DNA of 64,000 nucleotides, from positions 62,001-126,000 of the forward strand of contig WSUB01000092.1 in assembly GCA_019633425.1 (NCBI GenBank), written 5' to 3'. The notes beneath the pieces are model-generated. The model made no database searches and was not told where the DNA came from. It worked only from the letters and a program-made list of their open reading frames with translations. Both the position numbers and the translations under genes were made by a program. This DNA is from Tulasnella sp. 424 (lineage: Eukaryota; Basidiomycota; Agaricomycetes; Cantharellales; Tulasnellaceae). This document shows, piece by piece, positions 19,930 to 30,712 of this stretch. Position 1 is the first letter of the stretch. Each line of letters starts with the position of its first letter.

Positions 19930-22161
19930 CATTAAATACCCTTGAGTGAGACAAGTTTCTCGCGCTAATATGATGAAAAGCTTCACTTCTACCGAGAGAA
20001 AGCATTGTATAATTAGGTACTCCTTCGTCTCCGTGCCGATTGGGTTGGAACGGCCAGAAGACAAACCGCCGGCAGGCACAAATTGTCTTCTATCACCTGA
20101 AATCAAGAACTTCGGAGACACTCGAATCTTTCACCACGCAAGGAGGAATTCGGAGCCTCTGGGATCCGCAACAAACGGAGGGCATCAGAGATGGTCGTGT
20201 TGGACAGCCGTTGGAGCCTTCTTACGAGGTCTGAACGGGCGGTACAATAATGCCATGCGACCTGATTTTTACCGGTGGGTGGTAGAGATAGTGGGAGACA
20301 AGGCATTTCTTGGCAGTCCGATTGGCTCAAATACTTGGACGGGCAGAACGCGAAGGCTCGCCGAGTACCACGCTCAAATAGTGCCTGAACCTTGGATCTC
20401 ACCGTAGGGATCCGGAAGCCTTCCCCCATGCAGTAAGTCGAAGGACAGCTGTTCTAGATGTCAGGGATTAGGAACTTGTTAGCGAAGATCTCGGTACCTT
20501 ACAAGAATTTAACATGGAACAATACCAAGGACCCATAAAGGACGGCCGCCGCTCATACCATTGGTTCTTACGGTGAGGAACAGCTCATGACCAGCAAAAA
20601 TGTTTTTGCAGGCTTGATACGGTGGGAACCCTTTGTTATGGTCGGTGCACTAGTAGTTTGGACCGCTCACCTAATTTGGACAATCCGTCTGAGTTGGGGT
20701 GTTGGCTCCGGAGGAAGTAAGGGGCCTGGGCACTCTCCGCGCGAATCTCTAACCGAAATTCATGTCGACAGAAGCGCAGTCGTGTGTTGGCTTTTCGAAG
20801 TTTACCGGCGACTATTCCCACATATCTCACCGTATGGGGTTTCACAAACAAACTGGGACCTCGCTCATAGGTCAAATCAGGCAGCCGACTTCAGCGCCAC
20901 ATCACCGTGGAGAAACTGATGCAACGTAATCAACTCAACAACTCGAGATTGACCCAAAATTAAGGTGTAATTAAAAATAGTCTCCAAGAAATAGACCTCA
21001 CCAACTGCGCTGCACAGTATTTTATATTTGGCTGAACTAGGAATCGCAAGAAAAATTAAACATATGTTCTTCCACGTTTCGCTTCGGCTTGTTGGGACAT
21101 GACTTATCCGGCTGTCCTCTCGCAGAGTGGTTTTATGCAATTTGGAGTCTTCGCGTATGCGCCTGCTGATTCTTAGATCACTACCTTCCGTTGAAAACCT
21201 GGTCTCTGTCCGGAAGACGGGTAGCATGGGGCATCCAGGGATCCTAGACATTGGTCATGAGCCTTTCCACACCTAGGATCGAGGGTTCCAGCCGAGCCTA
21301 GCTTTCTGCCACTGTCACACCGCGTGATTCGGGGTTTCAGTTCAACTTCTTCGAAGCGCTATGGCATTCAGAGTTTAGCGACAAAACACTCTGAAGCACG
21401 CAATAGATCGGCGTTGCTTGCGTTCGTAATACAACTAGCCCCAGCGATGGGTCGTGCTTGGGATGAGGGCTAATGCTAACCTTTCCCAGTGTCTTCAGGC
21501 CAATCCAGCAGCTCTGAGGGGTGAGAGAGCGTTATTAGTGCACCGGTGGTACCATGCAAAGCGAGGACCAGAGATAAAGATAAACTAGGGAGTTTTCACG
21601 CGTGCTTTCCCATTAGAAGTGCTACGCTCGTCCGGGTACACTAGAAGTTCTCATCTATCCGTTCATTTGACGGGCCGCAGACTTTGGAGGATGTGATTCA
21701 CGACAAGCAAACAATTTACTCCAGGCCTAAGAGGAGCGACAGGTCACGTTTCTTGCGCCATCACGGCTCAGGAGATCGGGCGCTCGTCGAACAGACGCAA
21801 GGGCTCCGATGCGCGATTCGCATATCTATTTGCCGCGGACGGTGTCGCTTGTTCTATTGGGGTCTGATTGAGTAATTATTAGGAGCTATTGCTTGGGGTC
21901 GTGGTGCAGGTCCTCATGAGGGGAGGAGACGAGTGCTTCACGTTAAAATTTGTTGATATTGGGCCATTCTTTGCAAAATTTAGCATAATTCAGATGGGAT
22001 TAGGCATGGTGTTCGTCTGAACCTGCAAGGAGGTCCGTATCGAATCTGGTGGAAGGAACACAGCGTCTGAGCGCGGGAATGTTGAAATTTCTACTAGCCC
22101 TGATTCCGTTGCTGGCTCCCCATTTTCTTGCACCATCTCCTCCTCCCCATCGACCTCGAAT
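19930..22161. other. Spacer of unit 4 and intergenic DNA
   Basis: To about 21480 this is the long spacer shared with unit 2. The remainder to 22161 is unique. Its last part lies in front of the DEF1-like gene and becomes C/T-rich at 22125-22160. An open frame at 21684-21875 has no domain. No gene is supported. Confidence 0.5.
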
Positions 22162-25100
22162 ATGTCTCAGACGAACCCCCGTAAAGTCGCCAATCGTACT
22201 CCGAACGGCACAGATACTTCCCCTGCCGCTGCTAGCAGCGATGCCCCAGCTCAGCCTGTCCCCCAACCAATCCACCACCCTCTCCCCAAGCACCCCCACA
22301 CTTATATCCCCGCCCACCTCAAGTCCAATGGACCTCGCACTCAACACCCTAGAGGAAGATCGGCCTCTTCCAAGCCAAACACTCCTGCCACAGTGGAGTC
22401 TCCAGAGATCAAAGCGTTGAGGCAGAAGTACTCCGACCAACTCACCTATCTAAAGGAAACCTTTAGCGACTGGAGCGATGAGGACCTTTTGGGCTTGCTC
22501 GCCGAGTCCAACGGGAATGGCGACAGTGTGGCTTCGAAGATTCTGGAAGGTGAGCTCAATTTTCCTGTCGACTAGACTTGTACCCCACAAGATTCGAATT
22601 TCGACGGGTGATCTGGAAGCCCCGCTGTCCACAAGTTGTGTCGGTGCACATTGCAGTCACAGTGACTCGCTTTTCTCGTCGTTTGGCTTGCGACGTGTGA
22701 TGTGACGACCTGTCAAATGCCATATCTCGTCCCATCATTTTGACGCGCGGCGCCACTTAAACTCACCATGACTTTTCGGCATGCGCTTGCAACAGGTCGT
22801 GTTGAACACTGGGACTCGGTCTCTCACAAGAAAAAGGACAAGGGTGGTTACACCGGTGTCACTGGTGGACCGCAGACGGCTGCACGCGACCGCGCCGAGG
22901 CTGGCGGAAGTGCCTCACCCGGTATCGGCGGTGCTGGCCGGGGCGGGTTCCGAGGCGGTCGAGGAGGTACCCCCGGTCGTGGCGGCATGCGAGGAGGCCG
23001 AGGCGGAGGTGGCCGGGGCAGTTATGCCAATGGCGCTGGCGGATACGGCAAGGTCGCACTCACGTTTGGTGATGTAACCGCCGCAACTCCTGTCGCCGAA
23101 AGCGCTCCAGGCGTTGCGGGCGACTGGGGCTCCACCGACCCATCCACATCCACTTGGGGTACTGAAGGAGCGTCCACTGCATGGGGTGAATCAACTAATG
23201 GCGCATCCAAGGAGAAGGAGGCTCCTGTATCCACCAAAACACCCCCCGTCAAGGCGCAACAGCAATCCTCCAAGGCTCCTGCGAAGCCGCCAGTCCCAGC
23301 GGGTCCCCCCAAAATGTCTTGGGCCCAAATCGCCAAGAAGGGAAAGCCAGCCGAACCTCCTGCTCCCGTGAAGGCCCCTGCCCCTGTTCCACCCTCTCTT
23401 CCTGTATCAACTCCCGCTCAAGTAATCCCAGAACCCACCCCTTCCGAACCTCCCGCCGCACCTGAACCCGAACCTACACCCCAAGAGTCAACTGCTTCTC
23501 CCGAAGAGCCAGCTGCCTTGGAACTTCAATCAGCGGAGGAAGATGGCCCCGAAGAGGCTACTACAGCACCCTCGGATGATTGGATCGCTGTTACTCCTCC
23601 TAATCAGCAAATTCCTGTCGAGCTCCCCGCAGTCACTGCCCCTGCTGCAGAAGAACCAAAACCAGTCGAACCCGAGGTCAAAGCGAAGACAACCGAAACA
23701 GCCAAGGCGCCAGAACCAACGCCCACCCAACAGCCAAGCTCGGTTTCGACATTGCAGCCAACTGGTGCTCCTCCTGGTCTTTCTCCAGTTCCTCAGCCTG
23801 CGCCCACGCCTTCTTCCACTACCGTTACTTCTCCTGCTGCTACCGTCGCCTCGACGACCGCCACTTCTGTCCCAACCAAGACCTCCACTCCCCGGTTAGC
23901 TTCGAGCCGTCCTGCTTCGCGTTTCAGGACTACAGACGCACCTGTCGTTATGCCTGGCGGTGGCCTTCCAACAGCAGTGTTCGGTGGATTGTCATTCGGC
24001 AACGCCGTCAACGCAAGTGGCGCTTCCTTTGGCGGATCCGGGCTCGAATCTCGATTCGGAATGCAATTCGGAAGTTTGAGCCTGAACGATGATATTGATT
24101 CTGGGTAGGGCCGCTTGTTTTAATTTCTCTTCGCGTCTAACCTCTCTCCCTTCTCAGTGCCCCACTCGAACCTCCAGCTGCCGAAGTGTCTGCGCCGACC
24201 TCACAACCGGAGCCTCCTGCTCCTGCACCCCTTGCCGAAGCCGAACCGTCACCGGTTCCCGCTCCTGCTCCAGTCCCCGTTCAGGCGCCCGTCCCAACTC
24301 AAGCCCCTGCTCCTGCCCCACAACCTACACAGCCAACTCCTCAGCCTGTTGTCGCTCCTCAATCAACTGCACCTGCACAACCTGCACAACAGTCACCAAG
24401 AGTGCTGAGTAGCTCGACCGCGATCAATTCTCTATTCCAGCATGCCCAACAACCAGCACAACAGAGCCTTCCTCAGCAGGTTACGGCGACGCCATCTCTC
24501 AACGCTACTCAGCAGCAGCAGACCCAACAACCGACTCCTACCGCCCCATCAAAGGTCGACACTCTCCCTCCCTTCTTGCAGCAGGGTGCTCCGGGATTAT
24601 TGAGCCATCTCCAACAGCAGCAATCTCATCACGTTCAACCTTCCCAGCAGCAAGCTCCGGCTTCTCATCTTCCTCCTCACTTGACCCAACCTCAACAGCT
24701 CGGCAGCCCTGCGCAGCAATCCCAGCAGCTGGCTGGATCTCAGCCACAGCAGTCGCTTCCATACAATGTTGGTGGTGGTCAACATCTCCCTCCACATCTT
24801 GATACATCATCTTTGCCGCAAACCCAGCAACCCGCATCTGCTACCTCTATCTCCGCACCTCACCCTGCTCTGGCTGCCCAGAACTCGTACTTCCGAAATG
24901 CAGGGGCCGAATCCGCGTTTTATCACGCTCCTACGCCACCGCAAACTCAGTTGCCACAGCAGTTACAGCAAGATCATTCGAGTCCCTATGGCGCTTTCTC
25001 TTCGCTCGGTCAGCCTCAGCAGACTCAAGGTGGACACCTCGGTGGATTTGGCAGTTCTCCAGCAGCGGCAGACTACGGAGGTTACGACGCGCAACGTGGA

Positions 25101-26001
25101 GTAAGTGATGTACTCTTTCTCTATCAGTGCCCGATCTGACTCTCTTTGCTCTTAGGCTTTCTACGATTCCTATGCTCAAGGCTCCAACTTCCAGAATCGT
25201 CCGCAGCTTGCGCATGATGAGCCTGCCAAGGGTGGTCTACAACCGTCGACCCCGACCAACGTTCTCCCAGGCCAACAAAATCTCAATCTTGGACAGGGAC
25301 AGCCTGGTGGTGCTCAGTCGGGTGTAGCTAATCCCGGACCCGGCGGCTTTGGCATCATGCCATACCATTACTATCAGCAGCCTGCATACTTCCCTCCTCC
25401 CGTGCCTGCCCAATACAATCCGTACAGCCAGTACAAGTATGGCCCTTACTCTCAGCCCCCGCCAGGCCCAGGCGGTCCCGGTCCTCAAGGCATCCAGGGA
25501 AACAAGCCTCCGACGGCCGGCACTGCATCGCCATACGGCTCTCAGCACTACCCTTCCCAGTCTACTCCATATGATGACCCCACAAGCGTCGGCTACCAGC
25601 AAGGTACCGGTTCTGCCACCGACTATCAAAAGCAGCAGCCGCTCTACGGCCAAGGTTTGCAAAACTTCTTTGGAAATCAAAGCACTGGGCAAAATGGTCC
25701 TCAACTCGGTGGTGCCCAAGGCGCGCGAGCGGGTGCGACATCCTCGTCGCCTGAAAATCCATACAAGGCCTACGGAGGTGGACCCGGCGTCGGGGCTGAC
25801 AAGGGCGCAGCTGGGCAACAGAGCAGCACGAGCCGAAATGCGGGTGGACCTGGTCCTCAACCTCAACAGGGCGGCTACTACCCCAACAACCAATATTCAG
25901 CCCAACGACAACCACCTGCCCAAGGCTACCCTCAAGGTGATGGTCAACAACAGTATTATTCTGGCTACCAGCCTCGCAACCAGTATGGTGGAGGATGGTA
26001 A
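22162..26001 (+). CDS. DEF1: DEF1-like CUE-domain protein (RNA polymerase II degradation factor)
   Basis: Exons 22162-22549, 22796-24104, 24158-25100 and 25156-26001 give 1161 aa. A ubiquitin-binding CUE-like region is at about 82-130 (IKALRQKYSDQLTYLKETFS, with SDWSDEDLLGLL) and is split by intron 1. An RGG-rich segment follows at about 175-205, a conserved SWAQIAKKG motif near 302, then long Pro/Ala/Glu- and Gln-rich low-complexity sequence. The C-terminus is Gly/Tyr/Gln-rich and ends YQPRNQYGGGW. Yeast Def1 has the same order: an N-terminal CUE, then a Gln-rich part. It promotes ubiquitylation and turnover of RNA polymerase II stalled at DNA damage. The call rests on architecture and the conserved VEHWDSVSHKKK segment just after the CUE. 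Confidence 0.8.
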
Positions 26002-26389
26002 TTATCCCATGTACTAGTATTCTTCTGCATTGTCGCAACCGTTTTTGATCTTGTCGGCATGTGCCACCCCATGTTCTACTTCACGTATGTTTGATTCTCC
26101 CCCATCTTGGTATTCTGCTTCTTCCTCTTTGCGATTCCGATCTGTCTATTATGGCCTTTTGTGTCTCAGTTCCCCCGCATCACTGTCTATTCCTTCCAAT
26201 AGTTCCATTTGTGTATTGAAGATCACGCAATCTCATTTCTATTGTCAGGTTATGATTCTTTTCTTTGCGTGTGTGTTCAAGCCGAACGTCGAGCTGTCGG
26301 ATCCTGGCGATGAACCGAAGTAGAAGGAAAGATCCAGGCATATCGCACAGCAAAGAAACAGCAGCAATGTGTAGGTATTAGTACAGGAA
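26002..26389. other. Convergent 3' ends of DEF1 and PRP46
   Basis: The two genes face each other across 388 bases. T-rich runs near 26100-26280 fit a 3' untranslated region. No further gene is seen. Confidence 0.5.
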
Positions 26390-28124
26390 TTACTGAGCTT
26401 GCTCCGCATACACCTATGTGACCGAGTTAGCTAACGAGATCACGAGAAAGGTACAGTCAAAACAAACCTTAATCGTCTTGTCGGCGCCTCCAGTGATCAA
26501 CCGCGTGCCAGTTGCGTCGAAGGTCGAGCAGAAAACACCGGCTTCCGCGTCGAGCGAACCCGGTTGAGGAATATCCTCCAGATTCTGGAATGGAACCCCC
26601 GTCTTGTAGTCCCAGAAGGACAGTGAGCCGTTGTCACCTAAGCAGAGATGTCAGAGACTGCAGAGGAGTGGTAAAAGAAAGCTGCGTACCGCCCGAGAAC
26701 AGCACGCCATCAGCATTGACGCTGAGCGTGTTTATGATTGCATCATGCCCGGAGAAGTTGTGCACGAACATGCCTTCGGGACACTTCCACTTTTTGATGT
26801 TGTTTCCGCCGGCTGAGCCAGTGGCAAAGCTATACTCGGTCGGGTGGATGGTCAAAGCCCGAACAGATTTTTTATGATGCGTGAGAGTGACCATGGTCTT
26901 CCCCGCTGCGAGGTCCCATAAGCGGACGGTCGAGTCCATGGAAGCGGTGATAACCTGTGGGTCGGATTCTTGGCACTGGACGGCTGCGACTGTGCCTGTG
27001 TGGCCGGCGAGGACGTGAATTTGAGCTTTGGTTCTCATATCCCAGACCTGATGTTGCGTTCAAGTGGCACTTAGAGAACGAGGAACAGTAGGGAAAGGTG
27101 AGAGACTCACCCGAGCAGATGCATCTCGCCCAGACGTAACGAGGACGTCGAGAGTCGGATGAAGGCTGATGGAAAAAGGCCTGCTTAACGACTTCCTCCC
27201 ATCATTGCCAGAATTACTCACCTCATCGCATACACACCCGAAAGATGACCGTGATAATGCCGTATCACCTTGTTGCTTTCCAAATCCCAGCATTTAACCA
27301 TCTTGTCCTCTCCACACGAGAACAGGTACGGGTGTCTCGGGCTGACGGCGAGGCCTCGCACCGTGCTGATGTGTCCGGTCAAACTAAGCTTCAGCTCCCC
27401 CGATGCCAAGTTCCATATTTTAACGACACGGTCTCCAGCTCCCGTAGCAAACCATTTGTTACCCGGTTCGACTGCCACCGAACGCACCCATCCTAAGTGT
27501 CCTGAGATCACTCGAACAAGTTTCCACTGAGGATGGAAGTCGGGTTTAATTTCACGAACTTCCTTCTTGCGAATGAGAGCTTGAGAGAGAGTGGAATTGG
27601 GATGACGAATGCCTGATGCGGTTGGTGGGGGTCTAATTCCAAACGATGTCAAGACCATCCATGTGAGTGGTGAAAGACTGAACCTACGCGTCCCGAAGTG
27701 CTACATCCTGTATTATGCGGGCCGTTTCTGTCGACGTTGAGGCTAAAAGCACAATATGGCGTTAGTAATGCTAACAGGCTCAACCATATGATACACCACC
27801 ACTCACGGCCAGCAGTAATGAGTTTTTGACCTGGACGAGCCGGTCCAACAGGTCCAGCCTGCCCAGACAAGGCTGCAGGCAGCTCCCTGACGTCCTTATA
27901 TTCGTCCCGTATCTTCACAGCGAGCCTCATCCGAGCCCTTTAAAGTCGAGTATTGCCCATATAAGTAAAGCAGGTACCAGCAGGGGCTTGAGCTCTTACA
28001 TCTTCTCCTCTCCCCGACCATCCAAATCCGTTCCGCCAAAAACCGCAGCCGTTCGCTTCACCGACGTTCTTAAAAGTGGTGCGAGCGGCGGTAATCCTCC
28101 ATTGTCTAGTGCAGTTGTCGACAT
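26390..28124 (-). CDS. PRP46: Pre-mRNA splicing factor PRP46/PLRG1 (WD40)
   Basis: Eight exons (28124-28000, 27937-27807, 27742-27688, 27632-27222, 27165-27111, 27047-26690, 26637-26468, 26413-26390) give 442 aa. The N-terminal 150 residues are variable. Then comes [20 protein letters not shown] and seven WD repeats covering about residues 150-435, with the family phrases [32 protein letters not shown] and [14 protein letters not shown]. It ends VYAEQAQ in an exon of only 24 bases. PRP46/PLRG1 is a core subunit of the nineteen complex-associated spliceosome machinery and contacts Cdc5. Length and motifs match the family. The fourth intron-exon junction was chosen because it gives a normal 55-base intron. 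Confidence 0.93.
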
Positions 28125-28432
28125 ACTGGTGAAAGTCGGGGGGTGGGTCGGTCTAAAACGAAACTTGGGGAGGACAAGCGCGTGTAAACACACCAGGGAC
28201 CTCAGACCATGTACGGGCAATCGACGTCTCGCGCTAACCACATTCCCCGCCATGCCTAGGATTATCATAGCAAGCCCAATTTCACTATAATCTTGCACAA
28301 AACATGAAAAACAATTCACAACTTCCGCTCGAACCTGTTCCCCTGCAAGTGGCCTCTCATTCTCGACCGAACGAAACTGTGGCTCAGCGACTCTGGATAG
28401 CCAGAGCCTCCGTCACGACTTATTCCATCTTT
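28125..28432. other. Intergenic: PRP46 upstream region
   Basis: 308 bases between the PRP46 start and the end of the next F-box gene on the same strand. No element recognised. Confidence 0.5.
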
Positions 28433-30094
28433 TTATGGTTCCTCTAAGCTGTCCATCTCCTCCTCTTCATCCATCCATTCCGTGGCTTCCCAATGACAGC
28501 TCGCTACCAGCGCCTGAATCTCCTTCCAAATTTTCTCCTGAGCAGCGGGAAGTCGCGCGAATGGCGCGGTTATTCGCAGTCGCAAGATTTTATCAGGACG
28601 TGCCCTATCTTCTCCCGCGCGATCTTGAGAGTTGCGAGCACGTATGAAAGACAGGATGCCTGAAAGATCCAAATCCACAATCATATCAATGTCCGCCTCG
28701 ATCGCTGTCAATCTGGAGAAAAGGGATTTTGGGAGCTTGCTGTTGTTCGGGCGTCTCCGATCCTCTAGCACTCCGGGCCAGCCTCCAAATCCATTCCCCA
28801 ACCTGTACATCGAGAAACGGAGTAGACCGATATTGGGGAAAGTAGTATGAATGGCTTCGAGGAGCTCTCGACTGTCGTCGCAGTACATCGAGCTGATAAT
28901 GGCAGAGACGACATTAGACCGTGCATGCTTTGACAGCTCCCTAAACACCCTTTTGTAGTCAATGTTCGTCTTTTCTCTAAACAATCGCACCCTGCGATAT
29001 GAGTTGGTGGCTTGGAGCGAGGTCTCTTGAAACTCGAGATCGTAGTCCTGAAGTAGCCCATCTCCCGCCAGTCCGGAGACGAGTTTTGCGAACTCGACTT
29101 CGGCATCAAAGTCTGTCTGTGGCCACAGTGGGCCCCTGATTACGAAAATGGCCTTTGCTGTCTCGGGTAGGTTCAAGCTTTCGACCAGGTCGCAGAATAC
29201 GCGACTGGGCGTACCCTCGACGATTAGCTCTTTGAGGTGCTTGGGGGCTATCCTTGGGGAAGTCGTGGACGATTGGAGACGAAGTTCGTTTATTCCTCTG
29301 ATGTGAAATGTCTCGAGGAGAGGAGAAACGGCCATAATCGAGAGAATTTCGGCGTGCGTTGGGAGACAGGTAGGGTCACGATTGCCTGGGCGATGGTAGG
29401 GAAAGGCAATAGAGAGCGACCGGAGAGTCGGGACCGCATAGAGATGCCACGGAATAATGACGCAGTATAGACTTACTGACTGAAGCTTCTGCGCGTCTTT
29501 TCCGAGCAAGGTTTTGGCTTGACTCGGTTGAAAACGTGTATCCCCTCCGAGACTGGACAACTCGATCTCCTGGAGGTCGAGATTGGTCAGGTTCAAGACC
29601 TCCCAGGCGGTAGCCCACGGTTTAACGTCTGCTCCGTGCACGAATCGAAACCTCCGAATCCGAACGGGCTTCCTGATCAACCAATCTAACAAAGAAATGG
29701 TTTGGCGCTGGAAATGAAGAGATAGGGAAGACTGGGTGGTGCTGCAGTCAATGGCGAATGGTAAGCCTTTGGAGTGGCTAAGAGACTGTTCCCACTCCTG
29801 TTGACCTTCCGTCCAACGGATGGCTGTCCAGAAGGAAGGCGATTCCGCGACGACATGGGTCCAAAGCTTGCAAACCAACATTAGAGTTGTGCGTTGGGGC
29901 TTTGGTAGAGTATATCGGTCCTCGAGAAGGATGAATGAGAAGACCATAACGAGGATTTCTTCTGGAAGCTCGTCGATATAGCAATGGGCTTCGGGAGAAG
30001 TTGTGCGGTTCGGAGCACGCGGGTAGACTGGATGATAGTTGGAATGCATTCTGTAGCCATCAACAAGGGTATCATCGAGGGCTTCCATGTTCAC
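28433..30094 (-). CDS. F-box protein, tandem paralogue 1
   Basis: Single-exon frame of 553 aa starting MNMEALDDT. An F-box is at about residues 40-90 (DELPEEILVMVFSFIL, then LVCKLWTHVVAESPSFWTAI). The remainder is a diverged leucine-rich region typical of Agaricomycete F-box expansions, ending in an acidic EEEEMDSLEEP. The presumed role is a substrate adaptor of an SCF ubiquitin ligase; the target is unknown. It is the most diverged and longest of three neighbours in the same orientation (28433-34120). An alternative start exists two codons downstream at the second Met. Confidence 0.8.
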   Translation of the reverse strand: MNMEALDDTLVDGYRMHSNYHPVYPRAPNRTTSPEAHCYIDELPEEILVMVFSFILLEDRYTLPKPQRTTLMLVCKLWTHVVAESPSFWTAIRWTEGQQEWEQSLSHSKGLPFAIDCSTTQSSLSLHFQRQTISLLDWLIRKPVRIRRFRFVHGADVKPWATAWEVLNLTNLDLQEIELSSLGGDTRFQPSQAKTLLGKDAQKLQSVSLYCVIIPWHLYAVPTLRSLSIAFPYHRPGNRDPTCLPTHAEILSIMAVSPLLETFHIRGINELRLQSSTTSPRIAPKHLKELIVEGTPSRVFCDLVESLNLPETAKAIFVIRGPLWPQTDFDAEVEFAKLVSGLAGDGLLQDYDLEFQETSLQATNSYRRVRLFREKTNIDYKRVFRELSKHARSNVVSAIISSMYCDDSRELLEAIHTTFPNIGLLRFSMYRLGNGFGGWPGVLEDRRRPNNSKLPKSLFSRLTAIEADIDMIVDLDLSGILSFIRARNSQDRAGEDRARPDKILRLRITAPFARLPAAQEKIWKEIQALVASCHWEATEWMDEEEEMDSLEEP

Positions 30095-30712
30095 CGGGAG
30101 GGCTAATGGATGATGATGAACGACGATGCCACTCGTTGGGAAGTAATGCTAACTGCTTGCCAGATTATCCGTAAGAGCGCTTTTGGAGAGCTTCGAGCTT
30201 GTAGTTAAAGTGTTGAGTGTGGTTTAAAGGGTTTCAAGCCCGTACGCTGGCTACTAGACTCGCTGGCCAGTCTGAGCGGTTCGCCCTTTATCAAGATCAA
30301 GATGAAGAAACGGTGGGAAGGAGCCGAGCTGGCCACTCTGAGTGGACTTGTTTGGACAAGACAGTCTCACGCCACGCTCATCGACAAAGCATGAATATTG
30401 TCGCCTAGTGAATTGAGAGACTAAAATGAAAAAATCATATCAGAAGTTGATTTCTAAGTTAGGCCAGCCGTCGGCTCGGTGATGCTTTAAATAGTGAGCC
30501 AAAACTTAACCCTCAAAACTATCGAAATCGCGTTTATTTACACATTTTATTATATTAATCATTTATCTAGGATAGAAAGGGACGGTGAAAGGAGGGGACA
30601 AAGCTACTAGTCCGAAGGGAAACCCCAAAGGCATCCGATCGAGCTCTCCTCGGCAGATCTTGCTTTATCTGCTACCCGAGCGGAAGGATTTCGCTAAGAG
30701 CGTTCCAATAGT
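30095..30712. other. Intergenic with duplicated segment
   Basis: Holds sequence repeated upstream of the next gene. 'cctcaaaactatcgaaatcg' with its AT-rich extension (about 30511-30580) matches 32446-32515. The stretch at 30634-30700, with gagctctcctcggcagatct, matches 32559-32625. These mark the duplication of the F-box genes together with their 3' flanks. Confidence 0.75.

Larger units (their letters stand above)
12240..21500. repeat. Four-unit tandem segmental duplication
   Basis: Four imperfect direct repeats of about 1.8-2.7 kb: unit 1 about 12240-14075, unit 2 14080-16595, unit 3 16595-18845, unit 4 18850-21500. The landmark 'ctcaagtcgaacgcgtacct' and its variants recur near 12276, 14126, 16876 and 18908. 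Each unit carries an F-box 3' tail (plus), a CBM1 gene (minus) and a spacer. Units 2 and 4 have a long spacer (compare 15660-16560 with 20310-21180). Units 1 and 3 lack most of it; in unit 3 the sequence jumps at 18437. The copies differ by many substitutions and indels, so the duplications are not recent. Confidence 0.85.

Noticed and set aside
12240..21500. Transposon or CRISPR array
   Set aside because: Repeats are long, imperfect and contain genes. No terminal repeats, transposase or reverse transcriptase frame, and no short regular spacer pattern.
25237..25893. 218-codon minus-strand frame
   Set aside because: Antisense of the Gly/Tyr/Gln-rich C-terminus of the DEF1-like gene. Arg/Leu-rich composition, no domain.
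27640..27700. Very short (25-35 base) intron in PRP46 joining to ATGGTC
   Set aside because: No AG acceptor and far below normal size. The 55-base intron ending in 'ggaattag' gives a correct frame and normal sites.
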